Shown here one piece after another: positions 16,483 to 23,557 of a DNA stretch of 64,000 bases; the stretch's first letter is position 1, and every line of letters begins with the position of its first letter. Source of the stretch: Actinomycetota bacterium. GTDB taxonomy: Bacteria > Actinomycetota > Thermoleophilia > Gaiellales > Gaiellaceae. The notes below the pieces were generated by a model. It was not told the DNA's origin. It did not search any database and saw only the letters and a list, made by a program, of their open reading frames with translations. The position numbers and the translations under genes are program-made. The DNA lies in the NCBI GenBank assembly GCA_004366385.1, contig SIRU01000033.1:124001-188000 (forward strand). The letters run 5' to 3'.

Positions 16483-17304
16483 TCAGACGAGGATCGCGTC
16501 CACCTCGGCCACCGTCGGCAACGAGGGCTGCGCGCCGAGCCGGGATGCCGCGAGCGCGCCTGCGGCACACGCGCGCTCCAGCGCCTCCTGGGGCTCGCGG
16601 CCCTCGAGCAGCGAGACGAGCAGGCAGGCGGTGAAGGCGTCGCCCGCCCCGGTCCCGTCGACTGCGTCGACGGGCGGCGGGGTTGCTCGCGCGATCTCCT
16701 CCCCGTCTTCGAGCAGGTACGCGCCCTCGGCGCCGAGCGTCACGGCCACGTAGCCGTCTCGGCGGGCGAGCGTCTCCAGCTCGTGGCGGTTGACGACGGT
16801 CAGGTCCGGGTCGACGGCGACGGGGCGCGCAGGCGCGGCGTTCAGGCAGCAGACCCCCGTGCATGCCTCCCAGGCGGCATGGACGGCCGCGTCCGGGATC
16901 TCGAGCTGGCAGAGGACGGCGTCGTGCTCCGGCAGGCCGATCAGGTCGACCGTGCGGTTCGCACCGGAGGCGACGACGATCTCCGTCTCCCCCTCGTCGT
17001 CGACGTAGATGAGCGCGACGCCCGTGGGCTCGTCCGAGACGGACAGCTCGAGCTGCACGCCCGCCTCGTGGAGCCCGGCGAGCGCCTCCTCCGCGAACGC
17101 GTCGCGGCCGATCGCGCCGACCATGATCACGTCCGCGCCGAGCCGCGCGCACGCGACGGCCTGGTTCGCGCCCTTGCCGCCGGGGACTCGCGTCAGGGTC
17201 GCGTCGCCGACGGTCTCCCCCGGCCGCGGCAACCGCTCGCAGCGGGCGACGAGGTCGAGGTTGATCGACCCGACGACGACGACGTGAGGGCGCCCGCGGG
17301 ACAT
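16483..17304 (-). CDS. rbsK: Ribokinase-family sugar kinase
   Basis: PfkB-family kinase, 273 residues, expected to convert ribose to ribose 5-phosphate. Motifs: VVGSINLDLVARCERLPRPGE near the N-terminus, GGKGANQAVA, and the C-terminal anion hole and catalytic base in DGTGAGDAFTA. It is somewhat shorter than E. coli RbsK (309). With the nucleoside hydrolase two genes away it would capture the ribose released from imported nucleosides; this pathway link is inferred. The ATG sits inside a 13-base sequence that is repeated at 30607. Confidence 0.88.
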   Translation of the reverse strand: MSRGRPHVVVVGSINLDLVARCERLPRPGETVGDATLTRVPGGKGANQAVACARLGADVIMVGAIGRDAFAEEALAGLHEAGVQLELSVSDEPTGVALIYVDDEGETEIVVASGANRTVDLIGLPEHDAVLCQLEIPDAAVHAAWEACTGVCCLNAAPARPVAVDPDLTVVNRHELETLARRDGYVAVTLGAEGAYLLEDGEEIARATPPPVDAVDGTGAGDAFTACLLVSLLEGREPQEALERACAAGALAASRLGAQPSLPTVAEVDAILV

Positions 17305-17312
17305 GTCCGAAA
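17300..17312. repeat. 13-base repeat GACATGTCCGAAA, copy 1
   Basis: Identical to 30607-30619. It covers the ribokinase start codon and lies 9 bases from a CGGTGTCAGACACCG palindrome; the second copy is also close to such a palindrome. Confidence 0.6.
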
Positions 17313-17321
17313 GGGGAGACT

Positions 17322-17336
17322 CGGTGTCAGACACCG
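17322..17336. repeat. Palindrome CGGTGTCAGACACCG, copy 1
   Basis: Perfect 7-bp arms around a central A, in the 142-base gap upstream of ribokinase. Two further copies are at 30506 and 30573. The same gap holds GTTGTGGACAAC directly downstream. I see no gene in this gap (17305-17446). Confidence 0.7.
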
Positions 17337-17446
17337 TTGTGGACAACTCGGCGTCGGCGGCGGAGATCTGGCCTGGTGAGCGACGTGCCTCGGGAACGGG
17401 GCAGCGCGCGAGTCGTACGCCCCGCCATGTCAGGAGTGGACATGCC

Positions 17447-17980
17447 TCACGCCGCGAGCGCGCGCAGGTCGTCCACGGTCGAGCCGAGGAGCGTGTCGCG
17501 GAGATCGAAGAGACCGGCCCAGAGCGACGACCGGTCGGGCGCCGCGTCCATGCTCGCCGCTGCGGCGAGGCCTTCGAGCGCGCGCACGAGCACGGCCAGC
17601 TCGAGGTACACCGCGGCCACGCGGTTCGGGCAGACGCGCACGCCTGCGCGGTCGAGCACCGGCGTCCACTCCACGAGCTCCGCTGCACCCGGGCCGGCGT
17701 ACCACGAGCGTCCCTCCGCGAGCTCGGGCTCGAGCTCGAGCAGGTACTGCGAGAGCGGCGCCTCGAGGCCCGCGATCGCCGTCTCCACTCGGTCGGCCGC
17801 GCGCCGCAGCGCCGCCTGCCGCGACCCCGCAGTCGCCGGCTTGGCGTCTCCACGGCCCCAGCGCTCGAGGAGACGGCAGAACGCGAGCGACGCCGCCTCG
17901 CACGCGCGGAGCGACTTCACGAGCCGCGCGGCGGTGAGCTCGCTCGCCGCGTTCCGCTCGATCACGGAGTCCCAGCCCAC
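17447..17980 (-). CDS. Conserved-looking helical protein, unknown function
   Basis: A 177-residue, mostly alpha-helical, Ala/Leu/Arg-rich cytoplasmic protein that I do not recognise. It has three cysteines, no membrane segment and no signal peptide. The C-terminal half contains the segment CPNRVAAVYLELAVLVRALE. The GTG start is two bases after the RNase J stop, so it should be translated from the RNase J mRNA. A role with RNase J can only be guessed from that position. Confidence 0.6.
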   Translation of the reverse strand: MGWDSVIERNAASELTAARLVKSLRACEAASLAFCRLLERWGRGDAKPATAGSRQAALRRAADRVETAIAGLEAPLSQYLLELEPELAEGRSWYAGPGAAELVEWTPVLDRAGVRVCPNRVAAVYLELAVLVRALEGLAAAASMDAAPDRSSLWAGLFDLRDTLLGSTVDDLRALAA

Positions 17981-17982
17981 GG

Positions 17983-19632
17983 CTAGATCTCGATGACGAC
18001 CGGGAGGATCATCGGCCGCCGCCGCGTCCGGTCGTAGACGATCTGACCGACCGCGTCGTGGATGTGCTCCTGGAGGAGCTTGATCTCGGTCGCGTGCTCG
18101 GCGGCGAGCGACTGCACGACGCGGTCGGCCTCGACGCGCAGCTCGTCCAGCAGGTCCTCCGACTCGACGACACCGCGCGCGATGAGCTCGGGCGGCGCGA
18201 TCTCGCCTCCATCCGAGGACGCGACGGTCGTGACGACGATGAGCACGCCGTCGTCCGCGAGCCGCCGCCGGTCGCGCAGCGCCACGTCCTGCACGTCTCC
18301 GACGCGGAGCCCGTCCACGAACGTGACGCCGGCGTCGACGCGGTCGACGAGCCTGGCCCCGCCGCGCGACAGCTCCACGACCGACCCGTTCTCGGCGAGC
18401 ATGATCCGGTCCTCCGGCACGCCTGCTTCGCGCGCGAGCTTCCCGTGCGCCGCCAGCATCCGGTACTCGCCGTGGATCGGCATGACGTACCTCGGCCGGA
18501 GCAGTGAGAGCATCGTCCGCAGCTCCTCCTGGCACGCGTGGCCCGAGACGTGCACCGGCGCGATCTCCTCGTGCAGCACCTCCGCCCCGGCGCGTGCGAG
18601 CTGGTTGATCGAGTCGTGCACCCGCAGCTCGTTCCCGGGAACCGGCTTCGCGGAGATGATCACCGTGTCGCCGGGCTCGACCCCGAGCGTCGGATGGTCG
18701 CCGTACGCGACGCGCGTGAGCGCCGACATCGGCTCGCCCTGGCTCCCGGTGCAGAGCGCGAGGACGTCCCCCGGCGGCAGCTCAGCCGCCTCGCCCGGGG
18801 AGACGATCGCCTCCTCCGGAATGTCCACGTACCCGAGGTTCCGCGCGATGTTGAGGTTCTTCCGCATCGAGCGGCCGACCACGGTGATCTTCCGGCCGCA
18901 CTCGATCGCGACGTCCGCGGCCTGCTGCATGCGGTGGATGTTCGACGCGAAGGAGGCGACGAGGACGCGCCCCGTGCGCAGCGGGATCAGCGTCCGGAAG
19001 GCCTCGCCCACGAGCCGCTCCGAGCCGGTCGACCCCGGCCGCTCGGCGTTCGTCGAGTCCCCGAGCAGGAGGTCGACTCCGAGGTTCCCGACCTCCGCGA
19101 GCGCGCCAACGTCGGTGCGCTGCCCGTCAACCGGCGTGTGGTCGAGCTTCCAGTCGCCCGTGTGCACGACGCGCCCCGCGTCCGTCTCGACGACGAGCGA
19201 GACAGCGTCCGGGATCGAGTGCGCGACCCTGATCATCCCGACTCGGAACGGCCCGAGCTCGAGCGGGTCGTCGCCCGGCGCAGCCTCGAGCAGCTCCGTC
19301 GACTTGCCGACGCCGTGCTCGTCCAGCTTCGACTTGACGAGCGCGAGCGTCAGGCGCGTGGCGACGACGGTCTGGACGTCCACCTCGCGCAGCAGGTACG
19401 GGAGCCCGCCCACGTGATCCTCGTGGCCGTGGGTCAGGACGACGGCGCGCACGCGCCGCCCCAGGAGGTAGCCGAAGTCGGGGAGCAGGAGGTCGATCCC
19501 GAGGTGCTCGTCGCGCGGGAACGCGAGCCCCGCCTCGACGACCATGAGCTCGCCGCCCGTCTCGTAGACGGTCATGTTCTTGCCGACCTCGCCGAGGCCG
19601 CCGAGCGGGATGATCCGAAGTGCGTCGCTCAC
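17983..19632 (-). CDS. rnj: Ribonuclease J
   Basis: Metallo-beta-lactamase/beta-CASP ribonuclease with 5' exonuclease and endonuclease activity, central to mRNA decay and rRNA maturation in bacteria lacking RNase E-type turnover. At 549 residues it is full length. The zinc motif LTHGHEDH is at residues 66-73, followed by HTGDWKLDHTP, the beta-CASP block VASFASNIHR, and PVHVSGHACQEEL, with PIHGEYRML and a C-terminal domain. TACACT lies 7 bases upstream of the GTG, suggesting a leaderless mRNA. Confidence 0.97.
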   Translation of the reverse strand: MSDALRIIPLGGLGEVGKNMTVYETGGELMVVEAGLAFPRDEHLGIDLLLPDFGYLLGRRVRAVVLTHGHEDHVGGLPYLLREVDVQTVVATRLTLALVKSKLDEHGVGKSTELLEAAPGDDPLELGPFRVGMIRVAHSIPDAVSLVVETDAGRVVHTGDWKLDHTPVDGQRTDVGALAEVGNLGVDLLLGDSTNAERPGSTGSERLVGEAFRTLIPLRTGRVLVASFASNIHRMQQAADVAIECGRKITVVGRSMRKNLNIARNLGYVDIPEEAIVSPGEAAELPPGDVLALCTGSQGEPMSALTRVAYGDHPTLGVEPGDTVIISAKPVPGNELRVHDSINQLARAGAEVLHEEIAPVHVSGHACQEELRTMLSLLRPRYVMPIHGEYRMLAAHGKLAREAGVPEDRIMLAENGSVVELSRGGARLVDRVDAGVTFVDGLRVGDVQDVALRDRRRLADDGVLIVVTTVASSDGGEIAPPELIARGVVESEDLLDELRVEADRVVQSLAAEHATEIKLLQEHIHDAVGQIVYDRTRRRPMILPVVIEI

Positions 19633-19639
19633 GCGTCTG

Positions 19640-19645
19640 AGTGTA
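19640..19645 (-). promoter_or_regulatory. -10 box, leaderless promoter of RNase J
   Basis: TACACT on the minus strand, 7 bases before the GTG at 19632; no Shine-Dalgarno sequence. Confidence 0.5.
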
Positions 19646-19671
19646 TGCGCGGCGCCTGGACGCCCCGACCG

Positions 19672-20553
19672 CTACGCGTGCGCGGGCTGGAGGAGGCCGA
19701 GGCGCTCGAGGCAGCCGCGGACGGCCTCGCGCTCCTCGGGCGAGGCCTCCACGAGCGGGAGGCGGCAGCCGCCCACCTCGTGCCCGAGAAGGTTCAGAGC
19801 CGCCTTGATCGCGATCGGGTTCGGCGCGACCTTGAGGATCTCGATCGAGGGCGCCAGCTCGCGGTCGAGCGCGCGCGCCGCCTCGAGGTCGCCCGCGCGC
19901 GCGAGCGTCACCATCTCCTTCACCTGCGGCCCGACGACGTGCGTGTGCACGCAGATCCCGCCGATCCCGCCGAGCTCGACGAACGGGAGGACGATGTCGT
20001 CGTCGCCGGCATACAGGTCGAGCCCCAGCTCGACGATCTGCCTCGCCTGCTCCAGGTCGGCGTTGGCCTGCTTCACCGCCTTCACGGTCGGGATCTCCGC
20101 GAGCTCGGCGATCGTCTCCGGCTCGAGGTTGAGGACGACGCGGCCGGGGATGTTGTAGACGACGATCGGGCGGTCGGTGACCTCCGCGATCGCCCGGAAG
20201 TGCGCGACGATCCCGCGCACAGGCGGCTTGTTGTAGTAGGGCGTGACGACGAGCATCGCGTCGACGCCGAGCTCGTGCGCCTTCTCGGTCAGGTGCACCG
20301 AGTGCGCGGTCGAGTAGGTCCCGGTGCCGGCGGTTACCGAGGCGCGGTCACCGACTTCGTCGACCGCGGCCTCCCACAGCGCGAAGCGCTCGTCGTCCGT
20401 GAGCGTCGGCGCCTCGCCGGTCGTCCCCGTGACGACGAGACCGTCCGAGCCGTTCTCGACGAGGTGCGCGCAGAGGGCCCGGAAGCGCCCGATGTCGACC
20501 GTCCCGTCCGCCTTGAAGGGCGTGACGACCGCGGTCAGGATCTCGCCGAGCAC
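19672..20553 (-). CDS. dapA: 4-Hydroxy-tetrahydrodipicolinate synthase
   Basis: Condenses pyruvate and aspartate semialdehyde in lysine/diaminopimelate synthesis. The 293-residue TIM-barrel protein has TGTTGEAPTL, the catalytic Tyr133 in VVYNIPGR and the Schiff-base Lys161 in TVKAVKQAN. The GTG at 20553 is preceded at 7 bases by TAGAAT without a ribosome binding site. It diverges from mscL with only 27 bases between start codons. dapB lies nearby on the same strand, beyond mscL and a macro-domain gene. Confidence 0.95.
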   Translation of the reverse strand: MLGEILTAVVTPFKADGTVDIGRFRALCAHLVENGSDGLVVTGTTGEAPTLTDDERFALWEAAVDEVGDRASVTAGTGTYSTAHSVHLTEKAHELGVDAMLVVTPYYNKPPVRGIVAHFRAIAEVTDRPIVVYNIPGRVVLNLEPETIAELAEIPTVKAVKQANADLEQARQIVELGLDLYAGDDDIVLPFVELGGIGGICVHTHVVGPQVKEMVTLARAGDLEAARALDRELAPSIEILKVAPNPIAIKAALNLLGHEVGGCRLPLVEASPEEREAVRGCLERLGLLQPAHA

Positions 20554-20560
20554 GCCAGGG

Positions 20561-20566
20561 ATTCTA
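20561..20566 (-). promoter_or_regulatory. -10 box, leaderless promoter of dapA
   Basis: TAGAAT on the minus strand, 7 bases before the GTG at 20553, within the 27-base divergent gap to mscL. Confidence 0.45.
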
Positions 20567-20580
20567 CGACAGGAGGGAAC

Positions 20581-20958
20581 ATGATCCGGGAATTCCGCGA
20601 CTTCCTCGTGCGCGGCAACCTCGTCGAGCTGGCGGTCGCGCTGGTGATGGGCCTCGCGTTCGCGGCGCTCGTGAACTCGTTCGTCGAGAGCCTGATCACG
20701 CCGATCATCGCGATGGTCGCCGGCGAGGCGGACTTCAACGACCTCGACCTCACGGTGAACGGCGCGGTCTTCCGCTACGGCGCCTTCCTCACCGCCTCGA
20801 TCACCTTCGTGACGACGGCCGCGGCGATCTTCTTCTTCGTGGTCAAGCCCGTGAACGCGATCATGGCGCGCGTGCGGCCGCCCGAGGAGCCGCCGGTTCC
20901 CGACGAGGAGCGGCGCCACCAGGAGCTGCTCGCCGCGATTCGGGAGAGCCGGGTCTAG
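20581..20958 (+). CDS. mscL: Large-conductance mechanosensitive channel MscL
   Basis: Pentameric channel that opens under membrane tension to release solutes on osmotic downshock. The 125-residue protein has the MscL opening EFRDFLVRGNLVELAVALVMG, two membrane helices (about 18-45 and 70-92) and a charged C-terminal helix starting PPEEPPVPDEE. A strong AGGAGGGAAC ribosome binding site precedes the ATG. Its TAG stop overlaps the converging macro-domain gene stop in a shared CTAG. Confidence 0.96.
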   Translation: MIREFRDFLVRGNLVELAVALVMGLAFAALVNSFVESLITPIIAMVAGEADFNDLDLTVNGAVFRYGAFLTASITFVTTAAAIFFFVVKPVNAIMARVRPPEEPPVPDEERRHQELLAAIRESRV

Positions 20959-21446
20959 GAGGCGGCGCGCTCGAACCGGTCGCGCGTCTCCTCGTCGAGG
21001 AAGACGAAGCGGATCTCGTGGAAGCGGTCTGCGAGGCCGAACACGGCGCCGACGGCGACAGGCGCCGCGAGCTCGAGCGGGTAGCCATAGATCCCCGTGG
21101 ACAGCGCGGGAAAGGCGACCGTGCGGCAGCCGAGCTCCTCCGCGACCTCGAGCGAGCGGCGGTACGCGGAGGCGAGCAGCTCGGCCTCGCCCGCGTCTCC
21201 CCCGCTCCACCTCGGTCCGACCGCGTGGATGACGTGTCGCGCCGGCAGCCGGCCAGCTCCTGTCGGCTTCGCGTCGCCGGTCGCGCAGCCGCCGAGGCGC
21301 GCGGCCTCCTCGAAGATCTCGTCGCCGCCCGCGCGGTGGATCGCGCCGCAGACGCCGCCGCCGGGCGCGAGCGCCTCGTTCGCAGCGTTCACGATCGCGT
21401 CCACCTCCTGCGCGGTGAGGTCGCCGACGGCGAAGGTGACGCTCAC
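20955..21446 (-). CDS. Macro-domain protein (ADP-ribose binding/hydrolase)
   Basis: A 163-residue stand-alone macro domain, likely to bind ADP-ribose or to deacylate O-acetyl-ADP-ribose. Motifs: VDAIVNAANEALAPGGGVCGAIHRAGG near the N-terminus (Asn pair and glycine loop), RHVIHAVGPRW in the middle, and the phosphate loop ALSTGIYGYPLE. The GTG overlaps the dapB stop as GTGA. It has no functional link to lysine synthesis that I know of. Confidence 0.93.
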   Translation of the reverse strand: MSVTFAVGDLTAQEVDAIVNAANEALAPGGGVCGAIHRAGGDEIFEEAARLGGCATGDAKPTGAGRLPARHVIHAVGPRWSGGDAGEAELLASAYRRSLEVAEELGCRTVAFPALSTGIYGYPLELAAPVAVGAVFGLADRFHEIRFVFLDEETRDRFERAAS

Positions 21447-22063
21447 AGCAGGGCGTCGAGGCCGACGGTGAGCCCCGGCGGGAGGTCGCCCACCCTCTCG
21501 AGCGCGAGCAGCACCCCCGGGACGAAGGCCTCGCGCGAGAGCGTGTCGTGCCGGATCGTGAGCACCTCGCCCCGGCCGCCGAAGACGACCTCCTGGTGCG
21601 CGACGAGACCGGGCAGCCGGATCGAGTGGATCGCGGGGTCGGTGCCCATACGTGCGGCGGTTGACTTCGCCGTGCCGGAGGGCGCGTCCAGCTTGGCCTC
21701 GTGGTGCGCCTCCACGATCTCCGCGCGCGGGAACGTCTTCGCCGCCTCCTCCGCGAAGCGCATCATCAGCACCGCCCCGAGCGCGAAGTTGGGAGCGTAG
21801 AAGCACGGGACGCCTGCCCCCGCGGCCGCCGCCCGCAGGGCGTCCACCTCGAAGCCGCTCGTCCCGATCACGACGGGGACAGCGGCGGCGAGGCAGCGAT
21901 CGACGTTGTCGAGCACCGCGTCCGGTCGCGTGAAGTCGACGGCCGCGTCGCAACCGTCCGGCCCGTCCGTCCGCCCGTCGACGACATCGTGCCCGGCCCC
22001 GGAGAGCGCCGGCGCGAGCACGGACCCGACCTTCCCGGAGCTGCCGAAGAGCGCGACCCTCAT
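21443..22063 (-). CDS. dapB: 4-Hydroxy-tetrahydrodipicolinate reductase (short)
   Basis: NAD(P)H-dependent reductase that follows DapA in diaminopimelate synthesis. The N-terminal Rossmann motif is ALFGSSGKVGS, followed by VDFTRPDAV, IGTSG and YAPNFALGA. The catalytic block EAHHEAKLDAPSGTAKS is intact (His pair and Lys). At 206 residues it is shorter than the usual 240-270, missing part of the loops around the central domain. A GAGGAGC ribosome binding site lies 8-9 bases upstream of the ATG and directly beside a GTGGCTCAGAGCCAC palindrome. Confidence 0.92.
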   Translation of the reverse strand: MRVALFGSSGKVGSVLAPALSGAGHDVVDGRTDGPDGCDAAVDFTRPDAVLDNVDRCLAAAVPVVIGTSGFEVDALRAAAAGAGVPCFYAPNFALGAVLMMRFAEEAAKTFPRAEIVEAHHEAKLDAPSGTAKSTAARMGTDPAIHSIRLPGLVAHQEVVFGGRGEVLTIRHDTLSREAFVPGVLLALERVGDLPPGLTVGLDALL

Positions 22064-22077
22064 GCACGTCGCTCCTC

Positions 22078-22092
22078 GTGGCTCAGAGCCAC
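22078..22092. repeat. Palindrome GTGGCTCAGAGCCAC, copy 1
   Basis: Perfect 7-bp arms around one central base, ending 14 bases before the dapB start and touching its ribosome binding site. Confidence 0.7.
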
Positions 22093-22154
22093 GAAGTCGG
22101 CGCCGACAGCCCTCACCCGCTCTTGCGCTCGGCAGGCGGCGGCAGACAACGCTA

Positions 22155-22169
22155 GTGGCTCAGAGCCAC
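22155..22169. repeat. Palindrome GTGGCTCAGAGCCAC, copy 2
   Basis: Second copy in the same dapB upstream gap, 62 bases from the first. The flanking bases (followed by AAGGTG) also resemble the copies at 22078 and 58652. Confidence 0.7.
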
Positions 22170-22196
22170 AAGGTGCCTCTCGCGCCGCGCGACCGC

Positions 22197-23480
22197 TCAC
22201 GCGGCGGCCTCGAGCAGCGACGGGCTCACGCGCTCGACCGCCTCGCGGAAGCGCGACGCGTCCGGTCCGATGCCGGCCGCCGACAGCTTCCCGACCGCGA
22301 GCAGGTCGTCCGCGAGCTCCGCGACCTCCGCCGCCGTCACGTGCTCCAGCCGGCGCACGACCTCCTCGATCGTCAGCAGCGGCGTGTCGGTCACGAGCGC
22401 CCTCCCGAGCCGCGTCATGCGGTTCGAGGTCGACTCCAGCGAGAGCAGGAGCCTGCCCTTCAGGTTTTCCTTCGCGCGCGCGAGCTCCTCGGCCCGCACG
22501 TTCCCGGCCGCGAGGTCGGCGAGCTCCGCGACCGCGATCTCGAGGCAGGCCGCGAGGTTCTCCTCGCGCGTGCCGACGTAGAGCCCGATCTGGCCCGCGT
22601 CCGCGTACTGCGAGGAGTAGCTGTACACCGAGTAGGCCATCCCGCGCTTCTCGCGGATCTCCTGGAACAGCCGGGAGGACGCCGAGCCGCCGACGATGGC
22701 GTCGAGCAGCGAGGCCGCGAACCGACGGTCGTCCAGCCGTGAGATCCCCGGCGCGCCGAGGCACACGTGGTACTGCTCGGTGTCCTTGCGCTGGAAGCGG
22801 AGACCCGGCCGCGGCAGGCGCTTCACCGCCCTGCGCGTGAGGCCGTCGGCCGCGACAGAGCCGTTGCGCCGCGCCTCGACCAGCTCGACGAGGCGCTCGT
22901 GACGGACGTTCCCGGCCGCCGCGAGCACGAGCCGCTGTCCCGAGTAGGCGCGGTGGTGGTACGACGCGAGCGCGCGCCGGGTCACCGACGAGATCACCTC
23001 GGCCCGCCCGATCACCGGCCGGCCGAGCGGGTGGCCGCCGAAGACAGCCTGCGAGGCGATGTCGTGGACGAGGTCGTGCGGCGTGTCCTCCACCATCGCG
23101 ATCTCCTCGAGCACGACCTCGCGCTCGGAGTCGACGTCCTCGAAGCGCGGGCGGTAGACCATGTCCGCCATGACGTCGAGCGCGGTCTCGAGCTTCTCGT
23201 CGGGGACGCGCGCGTAGACGACGGTCGTCTCGCGCGAGGTGGCCGCGTTCAGCTCCCCGCCGAGCTCGTCGAAGATCTCCGCGATCTCCTGCGCCGTGTA
23301 CCGCGACGAGCCCTTGAAGAGCAGGTGCTCGATGAAGTGCGAGACACCCGCGCGGCTCTCGGGCTCGTCGCGCGAGCCGGCGGCGATCCAGAACCCGAGC
23401 GCGACCGAGCGCACGCCGGGGACGCGCTCGGAGATGACGCGCTCGCCGGTCGCGAGCTCGCTCAGATCGTGCTTCGACAC
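22197..23480 (-). CDS. M16-family zinc metallopeptidase
   Basis: A 427-residue peptidase of the MPP/PqqL-like M16B group, often found after pnp. The inverted zinc motif HFIEH is at residues 48-52 and the third ligand is in EREVVLEEIAMVEDTPHD. The second half-domain has the usual GGSASSRLFQEIREKRGMAYSVYS, which closes the chamber. A bacterial role in peptide turnover is expected but the substrate is unknown. TACGAT lies 7 bases before the GTG, suggesting a leaderless mRNA. Confidence 0.92.
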   Translation of the reverse strand: MSKHDLSELATGERVISERVPGVRSVALGFWIAAGSRDEPESRAGVSHFIEHLLFKGSSRYTAQEIAEIFDELGGELNAATSRETTVVYARVPDEKLETALDVMADMVYRPRFEDVDSEREVVLEEIAMVEDTPHDLVHDIASQAVFGGHPLGRPVIGRAEVISSVTRRALASYHHRAYSGQRLVLAAAGNVRHERLVELVEARRNGSVAADGLTRRAVKRLPRPGLRFQRKDTEQYHVCLGAPGISRLDDRRFAASLLDAIVGGSASSRLFQEIREKRGMAYSVYSYSSQYADAGQIGLYVGTREENLAACLEIAVAELADLAAGNVRAEELARAKENLKGRLLLSLESTSNRMTRLGRALVTDTPLLTIEEVVRRLEHVTAAEVAELADDLLAVGKLSAAGIGPDASRFREAVERVSPSLLEAAA

Positions 23481-23487
23481 GCGGTTG

Positions 23488-23493
23488 ATCGTA
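23488..23493 (-). promoter_or_regulatory. -10 box, leaderless promoter of the M16 peptidase
   Basis: TACGAT on the minus strand, 7 bases before the GTG at 23480 and next to the inverted repeat at 23495. Confidence 0.45.
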
Positions 23494-23494
23494 C

Positions 23495-23548
23495 GGGGTC
23501 AGGTCTTGATCTGTGCACGGTCGCGCACACGGATCGAGACCTGACCCC
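23495..23548. repeat. REP-like inverted repeat with GGGGTCAGGTCT ends
   Basis: A 54-base element. Its 17-base outer arms match in reverse complement at 16 positions (GGGGTCAGGTCTTGATC at one end), and an inner pair TGTGC/GCACA extends the fold. It fills the gap between pnp and the M16 peptidase gene. The ends resemble the widely scattered GGGGTCAGGTCT repeats of other bacteria; no transposase is in the window. Confidence 0.7.
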
Positions 23549-23557
23549 GGGTCGTCT

